DNA of 64,000 nucleotides from Halorussus lipolyticus (lineage in GTDB: Archaea; Halobacteriota; Halobacteria; Halobacteriales; Haladaptataceae), in assembly GCF_029338375.1 (NCBI RefSeq), contig NZ_CP119806.1:1-64000 (forward strand), given 5' to 3'. Of the stretch, positions 15,326 through 24,101 are shown piece by piece; position 1 is the stretch's first letter; each line of letters starts with the position of its first letter. The notes beneath the pieces are model-generated. The model was not told where the DNA came from. It worked only from the letters and a program-made list of their open reading frames with translations, and did not search any database. The translations under genes and the position numbers were made by a program.

Positions 15326-18300
15326 ATGGACCGTCGCATGCAACGCACCCTCGCCGTCATCTTCTCTATCCTCATCGTCACGGCGACACTCACCCCTGCC
15401 AGCGCCGCTCTCTCCCCGCCGAACCAATCGCAGACCGACAGTTCACTCACCGACTCGCTCACGAATTCCCTCGCCGAGTTCGACGCACTTCCCGCGATAC
15501 TCGGTGCAGGCAACGGCAACGGGAACGGCAAGGGGAAAGGCAAAAACACCTCGCAGACGACCACAGCCACCACGACACCGCCCGAAACCACCACCGCAAA
15601 ACCACCGGGAGGCCCGCCAACAACCACCCGCAACAAAACGCGGGGCCCACCCGAGAACAAAACTCAGGGTCCTCCGGGGAATAAGACGCAAGGGCCACCA
15701 GGCAACAAAACTCAGGGGCCACCCGAAAACAAGACGCAGGGACCGCCGGGCAACAAAACCCAAGGCCCGCCCGGAAATAAGACGCGAGGTCCACCGGAAG
15801 ACCCTGGTCCTCCTGAGGACCCCGGCCCGCCTGAAGACCGAGGGCCACCCGAAGACCGTGGCGGCGGTCCGCCGGAAGACCGCGGCCCGCCCGAGTGGGC
15901 ACAGAACCCCAAAACGCCGCCGAGCGTCGCGCACAATCGGTCGGCGCTCGCCAACAAGAGCAAGCCACTCGCCAACGCCTCGGTCAACGTCACCTTCCGC
16001 GACGACGCCTCGGCCGCTGACTACCGGCTCGCGGCCATCGCCGCGCTCCAGCAGGCTGACTTCGACGGCCCCGGCCGGTCGGCCGAACGCCACCGCACCG
16101 CCGCGCTCAAAGCCCTCAACAAAACCCTCCCCTACATCCTCGACGCGAACCGCACCACGTCGGCAGTCCTCTTCGACCACGACAAAGAAGCCAGCACCCC
16201 GCCGCAATTCGCGCCGAATGTCACGAACCTCCTCGTGCGGTCCGACGAACAACTCGCCGCAACCGCTATTGGGGACGCCGAGCGTGTCCGCAAGACGCTC
16301 CGCGAGCGAAACATCTCGTTCAACGAATCGGCAGTCGCGGAGAATATCACGACCGCCAAAGCCGCGGTCGAGCGTGCTGAGCGCTTCCGGAATCGCGGCC
16401 AGCACCACACCGCCATCAGCCAGTACCGGGTCGCATGGATTCACGCCCAGCAGGCACTCGACGTGATGGACCTCGCCACCACACCGAACGTCACGATTAC
16501 TAGCCGCGGGGACTTGCCGCACACGGAGAATATCACTCACGCGGTCCGAGGCCGGGTGTTCGACGTGCGCGGCCACGAACTCGATACTGTCCGCGTCACG
16601 CTGAATGGAACAAGTCGCACGGTCACGCTCTCGGTGAACGCGACACCCGAGACGACCCCCGGCGCAGTCGCCACCTTCCGGACCAACCTGACCCTCACTA
16701 AGCAGATCAACGTCATCGAGGTTTCGGCGACCGACCCGAACCGACGCTGGGCACCTGACTATCCCGACGTGAACGCGACAACGGGCCGGGATGTCCTCCG
16801 GCTTGACGCCGATGGTCTGCCCGACACCTACGAGCAGAACGTTATCGGGACTGACCCGCTGGACCCCGACAGCAATGCAACCCAGACCGCACAGAACGAG
16901 TCGGCGAACAACATCACGGACGGTGCGGAGGACTTAGATGGCGACGGCGAAACCGTCTACGAGGCCTACCGCTACGGTCTCGACCCGTTCGACAACGACA
17001 CCGACGGGGACCGCCTGCAGGACGGCTTCGAACTTCGGTTCCAAGGCATCGACCCTGCCCGCAACGATACCGACAACGACTCGGTCTCGGACGCCGCGGA
17101 GGACCTCGACAACGACACGCTGTCGAACTTCCGCGAACAGAACGCAAGTACCAGTCCTGTTCAACCGGACACCGATATCGACGGGCTGAACGACTCGGAA
17201 GAACTGGCGAACGGGACCGACCCCCTTGCGCCTGATACGGACGCTGACGGGCTTCTCGACCCCGACGAGTACGAGGTCGGGACGGACCCGACCGTGGCCG
17301 ACACTGACGGAGACGGGGTACTCGACGGCAACGAGACGTTCTCGACCAGTAAAACCGATTCGGAGACTGGCGTGTCGGTCAACATCACCGGCAAGGGTAA
17401 CGCCGCGTCGACGCTCTCGATCAACAACAGCACCGAGCCGATGCTGAAGACCGACAGCATCAAGAACGTCAGCGCGTCGGCCGCCTACGATTTCGAGGCC
17501 ACGGCGAATTTCTCGACCGCGAATATCACGATTCCCTACAACGAGTCGCGCGTCGGCGACGCCGACGAGTCGAACCTCGGCGCGTACCGATATAACGAAA
17601 CGCTCCAGACGCTCATCCCGGTGAACAACTCGACGGTCGATACCCGGAATAATACGGTGACGGCCGAGACGCCGCACTTCTCGACGTACACCGTACTTTC
17701 GACCGAGAAATGGGAGTCGCGCTTCGACGAGCCACTCCCCTCGAAGTGGTCGAACTCCGATAACTTCAGCGACCTCAACGAGTGGCGACAGAGCGGGAAC
17801 GTCTCGATACAGACCGTCGAGAACGTCGAGGCCTCACTCGTGAGCGAAACCCGCCGTGAGAACGAGACCGACGAGGACTCGACCGCGGTCGTCGGGTCGG
17901 TTCACCGGGACACCGAGCGAAATTGGACGATTCCGAAGGAGAACGAGACGACCGAGAAACCACCGGACGACAACTCCAGCTCTGAGTGTCTCGTCAATAC
18001 TACTTGTGTCGTACCGACGACGGAGGAAACCACCACCACGACTGAAGAACACGTCACAACCAAAGACCCCTACGAGGACTCCGACGGCGACGATACGTAC
18101 GACCGAAACGACGACTGTCCGGACAAGCCCGGTGAAGCTGACGACGGGTGTGAAAAACACAGCGACGACGACGATATCCGGGACTGGAACGACGAGTGCG
18201 ATACCCGGGAAGGCGAAGGTGACGGTTGTCCGACCCACAGCGACGACGACGACGTTCGAGACTTCTACGACGAGTGTGAGAACACGCCCGGCCTCGGCGA

Positions 18301-21300
18301 GGACGGCTGTACGATTCACTCCGACGACGACGATTACAACGACTACGACGACGACTGTCCGGAAGAACCGGGTACCGGGTCTGACGGGTGTCCCATCGAC
18401 GACGACGGTGACGACACTCGCAATTTCTACGATAAATGTCCGGAGTTCCCCGGCTGGAAGGACAACGGCTGTCCGCACGAATCCGGCCTCGAACGCACCA
18501 TCACGTTACGAGACGCCGAGACAGTCACGCTCGGCACCATCGCAAAGGCCGAGGCCGTCAGCAAGCGGTCGGTCGCCCAACTTGTCGTCGTCGGCCCTGA
18601 CGGCGAGCGTATGGAGGTCTACGGCGAGGAGAACACGCCCGAGAGCGCGACTGATTCGATTGTTCGCACGAAGGGCATCATCCCCGGCGGCGACGGCGAC
18701 GCCCACGGCGATTTCGAGGCGGTCGAGTACGACCTCTCGGAGTTCGCAGGAGAGGAGGTCACCATCAAAGTCGAGACGGTCGGGCGGGCGACCTTCGAGA
18801 TTGACGCGCTGAAAATCGGCTACGACACCGACGGCGACACCATCTACGACGCCATCGAACGCCCGAGTTGCGGGCTTCGAGACGGCTCTGGACAGTGTCT
18901 GGACACCGACCCGTATCTCGCCGACACCGACGGTGACGGCCTCTCTGACAACTACGAAATCGGCGAGCGCAGGCAGGTCCATGGCCACGTCTACAAGAAG
19001 CTATACAGTAATCCGACGGTTCGGGACACCGACCACGACGGGCTGAGCGACGCTCAGGAAGTCCGCGGGACTTTCGAGATGGCGGTCACGCGGGACCCAG
19101 AGGCTTCCCGCAAGTACCTCAATGGAGAATGGCCGTCGGACAAACAAGAGCATCTCTACACCGAGACGGTCGATAGCGATCCGCTGAAATACGATACTGA
19201 CGGCGACGGGTTGAACGACCGTCAAGAATGGCTGTACAAGACCGACCCGCGAAACAAGGACAGCGACGGTGACGGCCGCCTCGACGGTCGTGAGCGTGCG
19301 GTCGGTGAAGACCCCACACTTCACGATTATCGGGGGCCGGACATTCGGCCAAAGCGGTACGGATATATATTCAATTACAGCGCACCTCATATCAAGTATG
19401 TAGTCGAATATTTTGTCTTCGATCCAAGTGGTGTTTCCCGGACGAAGGTCACAAAGAATGGCGGGACGCGCTATCGAGCGTCGCCGAACGAGTTGTTCAG
19501 CCGCCACGACGGGTCATTCATCGAGACAGAAGCCGAAGTTAGCACAGGTGGCGGCAGTCTGACTGGCACGACGGTCAAAATAGTGGCAACTGACAGCCAC
19601 GGAAACCGTGAGTCGCTTACTGCGGTCCAACGCTCGAATGATTGCGGTCAAGCCGCCAAACGCTGGACGGGATCGTACGAATACTTTACTGAAAGCGCGG
19701 TGCGAGGCTACGGTGTTTGTTCTGGCTTCCAAGCGAGCATCGGCAGTAGTCTCCAGTCTATTGTTGACTTGATAAACAACCCTGAGCAGATTCTTCCAAA
19801 TCTCGTCGCCATCTTCAAATTGCTCGACAAATCCGGTCTTCTCGACATGTTTATCGATATGTTCATCTCCAGTATGGAAACGAAACAGAAGACCAATAAT
19901 CCGTTTGCGGAAGGAACAGAGAAATATAGCGAATACCGTCGCGCATGGTACGCTGGGTACGCGACTGCATTCATCGCGAAGGCCCTTTATGGCGCTTCTG
20001 CCACTAAAGCGGTCAAAAGCACGAGCTATGCCGAAAAAATAGAGGATTTCGCTAAAGCGACGCGCGCCGGGAAGACCGCGATGCGAATAAAAGCGCCCTA
20101 CGACCGCGGGAAAGCGCGCGTGGCGACGGGGCTTGCTCAGGCAGGCGGGAAGGCTGCTGGGCCGATTCTCCGCCGTGCGAAATCTGCTGGGGCGGCCTAT
20201 CGGCTGTGGAAACTACAACGGAAGGGAGACGTTGATGTTGACTCCCTCTCGGAGACAGAGCGCAAGCGCGTCACTGGGTATCTCGCTCGTCATGGTGAAG
20301 ACGGCGCGACAAATCTGCGCTGGATGGACGATGAAGACTTCGACGCGCTGTTTCGGAAAGCCTGCAGTAGCGGTGTTGGGATATCGAGACGTGGCGGTAG
20401 TGACTGTGCCGAGTTAGATGAAATTGAGCAGGATCAATACGAGGACGCCGCGGTGGAAGCAGGCGTAGACCCGAACCAGTTTGATGCGCGCTTAGAACAG
20501 TTAGATGTAAACGAGGGGTCAGCAAAGCGCGTCTTCGCTCAGACTGGAACAGACGGCGTCAAATTAGCGACCCAACTGGATGACGATGCACTTAGTCAGT
20601 TCGTCGAGATGGACGATGAAGCACGTCAAGTCCTTGTACGATCCTCGCGCTACGACGATGTTGAACTCACCTCCGAAAAAGTAGAGGATATTGGTAAAAC
20701 ACTTGCTAATCTTGATGGTGACGCCAAATATCAAGCGATTCGGGTGATGGACGATGCTGGCCCAGCAGGTATTCGCCTTACAAAGCGGCTATCTGCTGAT
20801 GATCTCAAGCGGTTGTTTGACTACGACGGCGCTGGCGATCAGAAAATGCTGACGCGACTAAGCATAGTGTACGATAATGGGAAAATATCGGCTGAGCAAA
20901 TTGAGATGTTCAGTCGTGACCTCGATGCACTCCGACGTGCCGATGTTGATGGTGTCGAACACGTGATTTACGAAGATATTGTCAAAAACGGTGAAGCGAG
21001 CAATGTTCAGGGTGCACTGTACGAATTCCGCACAGCTAATGCCCGCGTGGACAATCTAGATGATATTCGAGAAATCGGTAGAGAAATCAGAACTGTAAAA
21101 TATGGTGAATTGAATGACGACCAACTCAAACAACTGATTAAAGAGATTGAATTCAAAGACGCCACGACATTCGAGCAGAAGAAAGAGGTCATACAGAGTG
21201 TTCTGAGTCCGACCTCTGACGGGCAAATCAAAGAAAATGAATTTGATATTTTGTTGGAAAATGGAAATTATCTAGAAGCAAAATCTGGAAGCGTCACGTA

Positions 21301-21667
21301 CTCAGATATCCAAAGCAAGGTTATACGCTACAAAGCTGCCCAATTGAATAGAGACATCGCTCCGTCTGATGGAGTTATGAAAGTCATTGCCCCAGATGGT
21401 GAGTTCACAGACGGTCGTAGCGGAGAGTTGAATAAGGTCGGAGAACTAATTCGTGACACTCGTGGTCTTACGAAAGGAACGATGGCTAATAAGAAGGAAC
21501 TGTCGGATAGCGATATCAATAGTTACCACGATTCCAAAGTGAGGAATATGAAAACCGATAAACGTCACAGTCAGATACTCGAAACGAGCGACATAGTCGA
21601 TAGTATTCGTTCTCCCACCAAACTCAAAACCGCCACCAGATTTAAACCCAAAAATGGATTACAGTAA
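15326..21667 (+). CDS. Giant secreted calcium-repeat protein with C-terminal nuclease-like domain
   Basis: 2113 residues. Residues 1-28 form a signal peptide ending in PASAA. 60-190 are Thr/Pro/Gly/Asn-rich with repeated GPPENKTQ units holding many NKT sequons. 480-680, 920-1060 and 1170-1320 carry thrombospondin-3/EF-hand-like calcium repeats (DTDGDGLSD type, the middle set with paired cysteines). 1470-1640 is helical and partly hydrophobic. 1930-2060 carries NEFDILLENGNYLEAKSG, matching a PD-(D/E)XK core (D at FDI, then EAK). The layout is that of a polymorphic toxin: export, stalk, delivery region, C-terminal toxin. The toxin role is inferred. The last third is visibly more AT-rich than the stalk, and the gene is followed directly by a candidate immunity gene. 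Confidence 0.8.
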   Translation: MDRRMQRTLAVIFSILIVTATLTPASAALSPPNQSQTDSSLTDSLTNSLAEFDALPAILGAGNGNGNGKGKGKNTSQTTTATTTPPETTTAKPPGGPPTTTRNKTRGPPENKTQGPPGNKTQGPPGNKTQGPPENKTQGPPGNKTQGPPGNKTRGPPEDPGPPEDPGPPEDRGPPEDRGGGPPEDRGPPEWAQNPKTPPSVAHNRSALANKSKPLANASVNVTFRDDASAADYRLAAIAALQQADFDGPGRSAERHRTAALKALNKTLPYILDANRTTSAVLFDHDKEASTPPQFAPNVTNLLVRSDEQLAATAIGDAERVRKTLRERNISFNESAVAENITTAKAAVERAERFRNRGQHHTAISQYRVAWIHAQQALDVMDLATTPNVTITSRGDLPHTENITHAVRGRVFDVRGHELDTVRVTLNGTSRTVTLSVNATPETTPGAVATFRTNLTLTKQINVIEVSATDPNRRWAPDYPDVNATTGRDVLRLDADGLPDTYEQNVIGTDPLDPDSNATQTAQNESANNITDGAEDLDGDGETVYEAYRYGLDPFDNDTDGDRLQDGFELRFQGIDPARNDTDNDSVSDAAEDLDNDTLSNFREQNASTSPVQPDTDIDGLNDSEELANGTDPLAPDTDADGLLDPDEYEVGTDPTVADTDGDGVLDGNETFSTSKTDSETGVSVNITGKGNAASTLSINNSTEPMLKTDSIKNVSASAAYDFEATANFSTANITIPYNESRVGDADESNLGAYRYNETLQTLIPVNNSTVDTRNNTVTAETPHFSTYTVLSTEKWESRFDEPLPSKWSNSDNFSDLNEWRQSGNVSIQTVENVEASLVSETRRENETDEDSTAVVGSVHRDTERNWTIPKENETTEKPPDDNSSSECLVNTTCVVPTTEETTTTTEEHVTTKDPYEDSDGDDTYDRNDDCPDKPGEADDGCEKHSDDDDIRDWNDECDTREGEGDGCPTHSDDDDVRDFYDECENTPGLGEDGCTIHSDDDDYNDYDDDCPEEPGTGSDGCPIDDDGDDTRNFYDKCPEFPGWKDNGCPHESGLERTITLRDAETVTLGTIAKAEAVSKRSVAQLVVVGPDGERMEVYGEENTPESATDSIVRTKGIIPGGDGDAHGDFEAVEYDLSEFAGEEVTIKVETVGRATFEIDALKIGYDTDGDTIYDAIERPSCGLRDGSGQCLDTDPYLADTDGDGLSDNYEIGERRQVHGHVYKKLYSNPTVRDTDHDGLSDAQEVRGTFEMAVTRDPEASRKYLNGEWPSDKQEHLYTETVDSDPLKYDTDGDGLNDRQEWLYKTDPRNKDSDGDGRLDGRERAVGEDPTLHDYRGPDIRPKRYGYIFNYSAPHIKYVVEYFVFDPSGVSRTKVTKNGGTRYRASPNELFSRHDGSFIETEAEVSTGGGSLTGTTVKIVATDSHGNRESLTAVQRSNDCGQAAKRWTGSYEYFTESAVRGYGVCSGFQASIGSSLQSIVDLINNPEQILPNLVAIFKLLDKSGLLDMFIDMFISSMETKQKTNNPFAEGTEKYSEYRRAWYAGYATAFIAKALYGASATKAVKSTSYAEKIEDFAKATRAGKTAMRIKAPYDRGKARVATGLAQAGGKAAGPILRRAKSAGAAYRLWKLQRKGDVDVDSLSETERKRVTGYLARHGEDGATNLRWMDDEDFDALFRKACSSGVGISRRGGSDCAELDEIEQDQYEDAAVEAGVDPNQFDARLEQLDVNEGSAKRVFAQTGTDGVKLATQLDDDALSQFVEMDDEARQVLVRSSRYDDVELTSEKVEDIGKTLANLDGDAKYQAIRVMDDAGPAGIRLTKRLSADDLKRLFDYDGAGDQKMLTRLSIVYDNGKISAEQIEMFSRDLDALRRADVDGVEHVIYEDIVKNGEASNVQGALYEFRTANARVDNLDDIREIGREIRTVKYGELNDDQLKQLIKEIEFKDATTFEQKKEVIQSVLSPTSDGQIKENEFDILLENGNYLEAKSGSVTYSDIQSKVIRYKAAQLNRDIAPSDGVMKVIAPDGEFTDGRSGELNKVGELIRDTRGLTKGTMANKKELSDSDINSYHDSKVRNMKTDKRHSQILETSDIVDSIRSPTKLKTATRFKPKNGLQ

Positions 21668-21674
21668 TATATAC
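21665..21674 (+). promoter_or_regulatory. TATA-like box of the candidate immunity gene
   Basis: TAATATATAC overlaps the end of the toxin-like gene and is centred about 31 bases before the ATG at 21701. The downstream gene therefore has its own leaderless promoter. Confidence 0.55.
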
Positions 21675-21700
21675 TGTTGCAACCAATCCACTAATTAAAG

Positions 21701-22387
21701 ATGTCTGACGAGTTCGTACAAGTCCATTTTGCCTACTGGGACGGCGACCACGACGAATTAGAGGCGGCCCACAAACAGGTGATTGAAGCAAATGGGATAT
21801 TTGACATCGGCACCATGTCCATTTCCGGGCCATTCGGAACTGTCCAAATACGCACAAATGACGTTCCCGAAATCACGAGCATGTCTCATTTGGAACACTA
21901 CGAATACGTAGATGATTCCATGGATATTGACCTCCTGTATGCACCACTGGTAAAATACTTTCTCGTGGAATCGCAATATCTAGATGAGGAGACCCACACA
22001 ACCAATATCTCAAAGGCAACACCTTTGGAACAGTTCATCGAATTAGTAACCATCGGCTATCAGGCTACAGAGCAGAAACCTGCCGCAGTGTACGCCGAAT
22101 CTCCGCCGCACAATTACTGGATTGCTACGTCAGGGACACCCCCCTTTACTGCGGAGTCACTCGCACACAACCAGTACCATCACCTGAGTTGGCTGACAAT
22201 ATTCACACCACCGATGGTTGAACACTACGGTCGTGAGACACTCCTCTCGGCCCCTGCGTGGAAAGTCGAGGAACTTGACGACGGCGCAATTTTGGTCGTC
22301 TGCCACGACGACGTTGCCGAGTGGCAAACCGACTGTCACGATGTTGCCGAACACATCGGACTCCCTTGGTATACAGATATCGAGTAA
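21701..22387 (+). CDS. Candidate immunity protein
   Basis: A 228-residue soluble, acidic protein with no signal peptide or membrane segment and no family I recognise. It starts 33 bases after the giant secreted protein on the same strand and shares that gene's AT-rich 3' composition. In polymorphic toxin loci this place is taken by the immunity gene that neutralises the C-terminal toxin in kin cells; that is the only basis for the call. Visible blocks are FVQVHFAYWDGDHDELEAAH and TPLEQFIELVTIGYQ. Its own promoter would keep it expressed without the toxin. Confidence 0.6.
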   Translation: MSDEFVQVHFAYWDGDHDELEAAHKQVIEANGIFDIGTMSISGPFGTVQIRTNDVPEITSMSHLEHYEYVDDSMDIDLLYAPLVKYFLVESQYLDEETHTTNISKATPLEQFIELVTIGYQATEQKPAAVYAESPPHNYWIATSGTPPFTAESLAHNQYHHLSWLTIFTPPMVEHYGRETLLSAPAWKVEELDDGAILVVCHDDVAEWQTDCHDVAEHIGLPWYTDIE

Positions 22388-22634
22388 GTTTAGACCGCCT
22401 CAAGCACAGTCTAATTCAGCAGATTTGAGAGGAGATCATCTGCACCGTCTAAGACATCTACCAACTTCGAGTGGTTGGTTGACCCTACTCCTTCATCATG
22501 AGTCGAATTTTGGAAGACTTGCTCAACGTTCCTTTCGACAGTCGAGAGATCGAACTCGATTTAGGACGTTCGGAGAGACTCCCTTTGACTGCACTTCTGC
22601 CGAAACCTCTCCCAACGGACTTCAATCGACTCTT

Positions 22635-22904
22635 TTACTCTGCTAGTTGAATCTGACGAGTTTCCTCGGCGAGGTCTCGAATGTACGCTCGAAGTGTGTC
22701 CATATCGTCACGGGCGTCGTCAAGTGTTTTCGCTTTGACCTTCGCCTTAATCTGGTCTTCATCCCGCGTCCCACTCCCTCGCTTGAGTTTTACCGTGAGC
22801 GAGACACCGACATCGCTCCGCTCAATGTGCTCTGTCGGCGATGATTCGTCATTGGTTGATTTCGATTCGTTGCCTGCACGAGACGGTGAGTTGTGTTCTG
22901 ACAT
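22635..22904 (-). CDS. Small conserved haloarchaeal protein
   Basis: An 89-residue protein. A disordered Ser/Asn/Glu-rich N-terminus (1-28) precedes a conserved segment, VGVSLTVKLKRGSGTRDED then IKAKVKAKTLDDARDDMDTLRAYI, with strand-turn-strand-helix pattern; it resembles a small haloarchaeal DUF I recall as DUF7389, unverified. The DDMDTLRA motif is shared with 10559-10768. Function unknown; it is part of the minus-strand backbone. Confidence 0.6.
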   Translation of the reverse strand: MSEHNSPSRAGNESKSTNDESSPTEHIERSDVGVSLTVKLKRGSGTRDEDQIKAKVKAKTLDDARDDMDTLRAYIRDLAEETRQIQLAE

Positions 22905-22927
22905 GGTGTATCTGTATTACTTGATGT

Positions 22928-23329
22928 TCAGTTGGACGGTGCGACGGCTTTGTCGGACAGTTCATGAAGGACATTTTCGATGTCGGTGCCGGTGAGTCGC
23001 CAATACCCCTCCGGATGTGAGCAGTCTAACTGGCTCACGACCCTGCTTTTGAATGCGGTGTAGTGGGCTAGTGCGACATCTTCGTCGCCGGTGTAGTCCA
23101 GTAGGAGCGCAAGCGCAAGTTGCGCTGGGCCACTCCCACTGTATCCCCAGCTGAAGCCCGAGGGACTGTGGTTCGCCAGTTCGAGACTCTGCTGTGGCGT
23201 CACCTGCTCTTGACCGGGTTGTTTTTCTACGATAGCGCGTCCGCGCCGCCGGTAGCCGACGTAGACGACATCCTGTTTCTGGCTTGGCCGTGTCTGTTCG
23301 AGTGATTGTGAGTCGGTTGTTCCACTCAT
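22928..23329 (-). CDS. DUF6166-like protein
   Basis: A 133-residue protein from the ATG at 23329. The segment VVYVGYRRRGRAIVEK then NHSPSGFSWGYSGSGPAQLALALLLDYTGDEDVALAHYTAFKSRVV is the pattern I associate with DUF6166 (HSPTGFxWGYxGSGPAQLALA). It is common on haloarchaeal plasmids and phages; biochemical role unknown. Hairpin E is 28 bases upstream and supports this start rather than the longer frame to 23365. Confidence 0.75.
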   Translation of the reverse strand: MSGTTDSQSLEQTRPSQKQDVVYVGYRRRGRAIVEKQPGQEQVTPQQSLELANHSPSGFSWGYSGSGPAQLALALLLDYTGDEDVALAHYTAFKSRVVSQLDCSHPEGYWRLTGTDIENVLHELSDKAVAPSN

Positions 23330-23356
23330 AGTTCGTTCCGAGGGACTACTTTGAGT

Positions 23357-23376
23357 CCCCCGCACCCCTCAGGGGG
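23357..23376 (-). promoter_or_regulatory. Leader hairpin E (DUF6166-like gene)
   Basis: TTTTTCA then stem CCCCC/GGGGG, loop TGAGGGGTGC, 28 bases before the ATG. Confidence 0.65.
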
Positions 23377-23426
23377 TGAAAAACTCACGCGGTCACACCG
23401 TCACGTTCCTTGGCTAGCTTGGGCGC

Positions 23427-23918
23427 TCAGTAGTGAACGTCTGCTGGGACAATCCAGAGATTCTCGCGCTCCTCAAGGATGCGGTCGAGTTGACCTCGAT
23501 GCCGAATACCGCTGCCGTGTTCGTCATACAGGAAGATAGTGGGTCCATCGTACGCGCCAACTTGGTGGAACGCATGCCGGGCAAGCCCGTCGTCACGCAT
23601 AATCTCCTCATCGCTCAGTTCCTCAAGTGCGTCCCGGACACGGTCGAGATTCCGCTTGAACTCGCTCTTCGTCGCCTCCCAGCCACGCTCCAACAGTTCT
23701 TGCCCATCGTCGGACTTGACGGGTGCTGCTACTGGCAGGTCGCCCCACCGGGCCTTCCCAGCGACTGACGTGCCCGACTCGTCAAACGTCACGTAGTAAT
23801 CGAACACCGCAGTTGCGTGTGGGCTGGCTCCGACGAGTCGGTCGAAGACCGTCTTTCCATTTGCGAGTGCGTCGTCTCGTGTCGATGCCTCTACCAGCGA
23901 GTAAATAACCGTATGCAT
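23427..23918 (-). CDS. Backbone protein, paralogue of 29589-30125
   Basis: A 163-residue protein matching 29589-30125 over its length: LVEAS near the start, FDRLVGASP, VFDYYVTFD, VAGKARWG, then FLYDEHGSGIRHRGQLDRIL and WIVPADVH at the end. A third, diverged relative is 25163-26053. No catalytic motif is seen. The first 25 residues (VIYSLVEASTRDDALANGK) suggest a ferredoxin-like alpha/beta start. Its leader hairpin F is 58 bases upstream. Confidence 0.7.
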   Translation of the reverse strand: MHTVIYSLVEASTRDDALANGKTVFDRLVGASPHATAVFDYYVTFDESGTSVAGKARWGDLPVAAPVKSDDGQELLERGWEATKSEFKRNLDRVRDALEELSDEEIMRDDGLARHAFHQVGAYDGPTIFLYDEHGSGIRHRGQLDRILEERENLWIVPADVHY

Positions 23919-23975
23919 TGGTTTTCACTTCGATCTGCCGACGCACGCGACTACACGTCGCGCTACTGCTTGGTG

Positions 23976-23996
23976 CGCCGGCACTCATCGCCGGCG
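23976..23996 (-). promoter_or_regulatory. Leader hairpin F
   Basis: TTTTTTA then stem CGCCGGC/GCCGGCG (7 bp perfect), loop GATGAGT, 58 bases before the ATG at 23918. Confidence 0.65.
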
Positions 23997-24052
23997 TAAA
24001 AAACACAGACAGTCATCGTCCAACTGGGAAGTAGTGGTAAGTGGGACTGTAG

Positions 24053-24094
24053 TTAACCAACAAACGCCGAATTCCGTGCTCGTCTGTTGGTTAA
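24053..24094. promoter_or_regulatory. 42-bp dyad, copy 3 (10-22-10)
   Basis: Arms 24053-24062 and 24085-24094 with a 22-bp spacer. Its last base is also the first base of the target duplication of the insertion sequence at 24102, so the IS landed precisely at the edge of the dyad and left it intact. Confidence 0.7.
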
Positions 24095-24101
24095 GGATGT
24101 C

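Noticed and set aside
15600-15890. Possible CRISPR array in the repeated GGGCCACC-type stretch
   Set aside because: The period is short and irregular, the repeats translate as GPPENKTQ units in the secreted protein, and there are no spacers of constant length or cas genes.
15108-16466. 452-codon plus-strand frame rich in Arg, Pro and Thr overlapping the secreted protein
   Set aside because: It is the out-of-frame shadow of the GPP/NKT-repeat gene at 15326: basic low-complexity composition, no start signal, and the 15326 frame has signal peptide and calcium repeats.
15443-17677. Long minus-strand frames opposite the secreted protein
   Set aside because: Arg/Val/Gly-rich antisense shadows of GC-rich codons with no recognisable motif.
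22498-22650. 50-codon plus-strand frame after the immunity candidate (MSRILEDLLNVPF...)
   Set aside because: It overlaps the end of the convergent conserved gene at 22635, has no promoter that I can see and no family-like pattern; a frame of this length is expected by chance.
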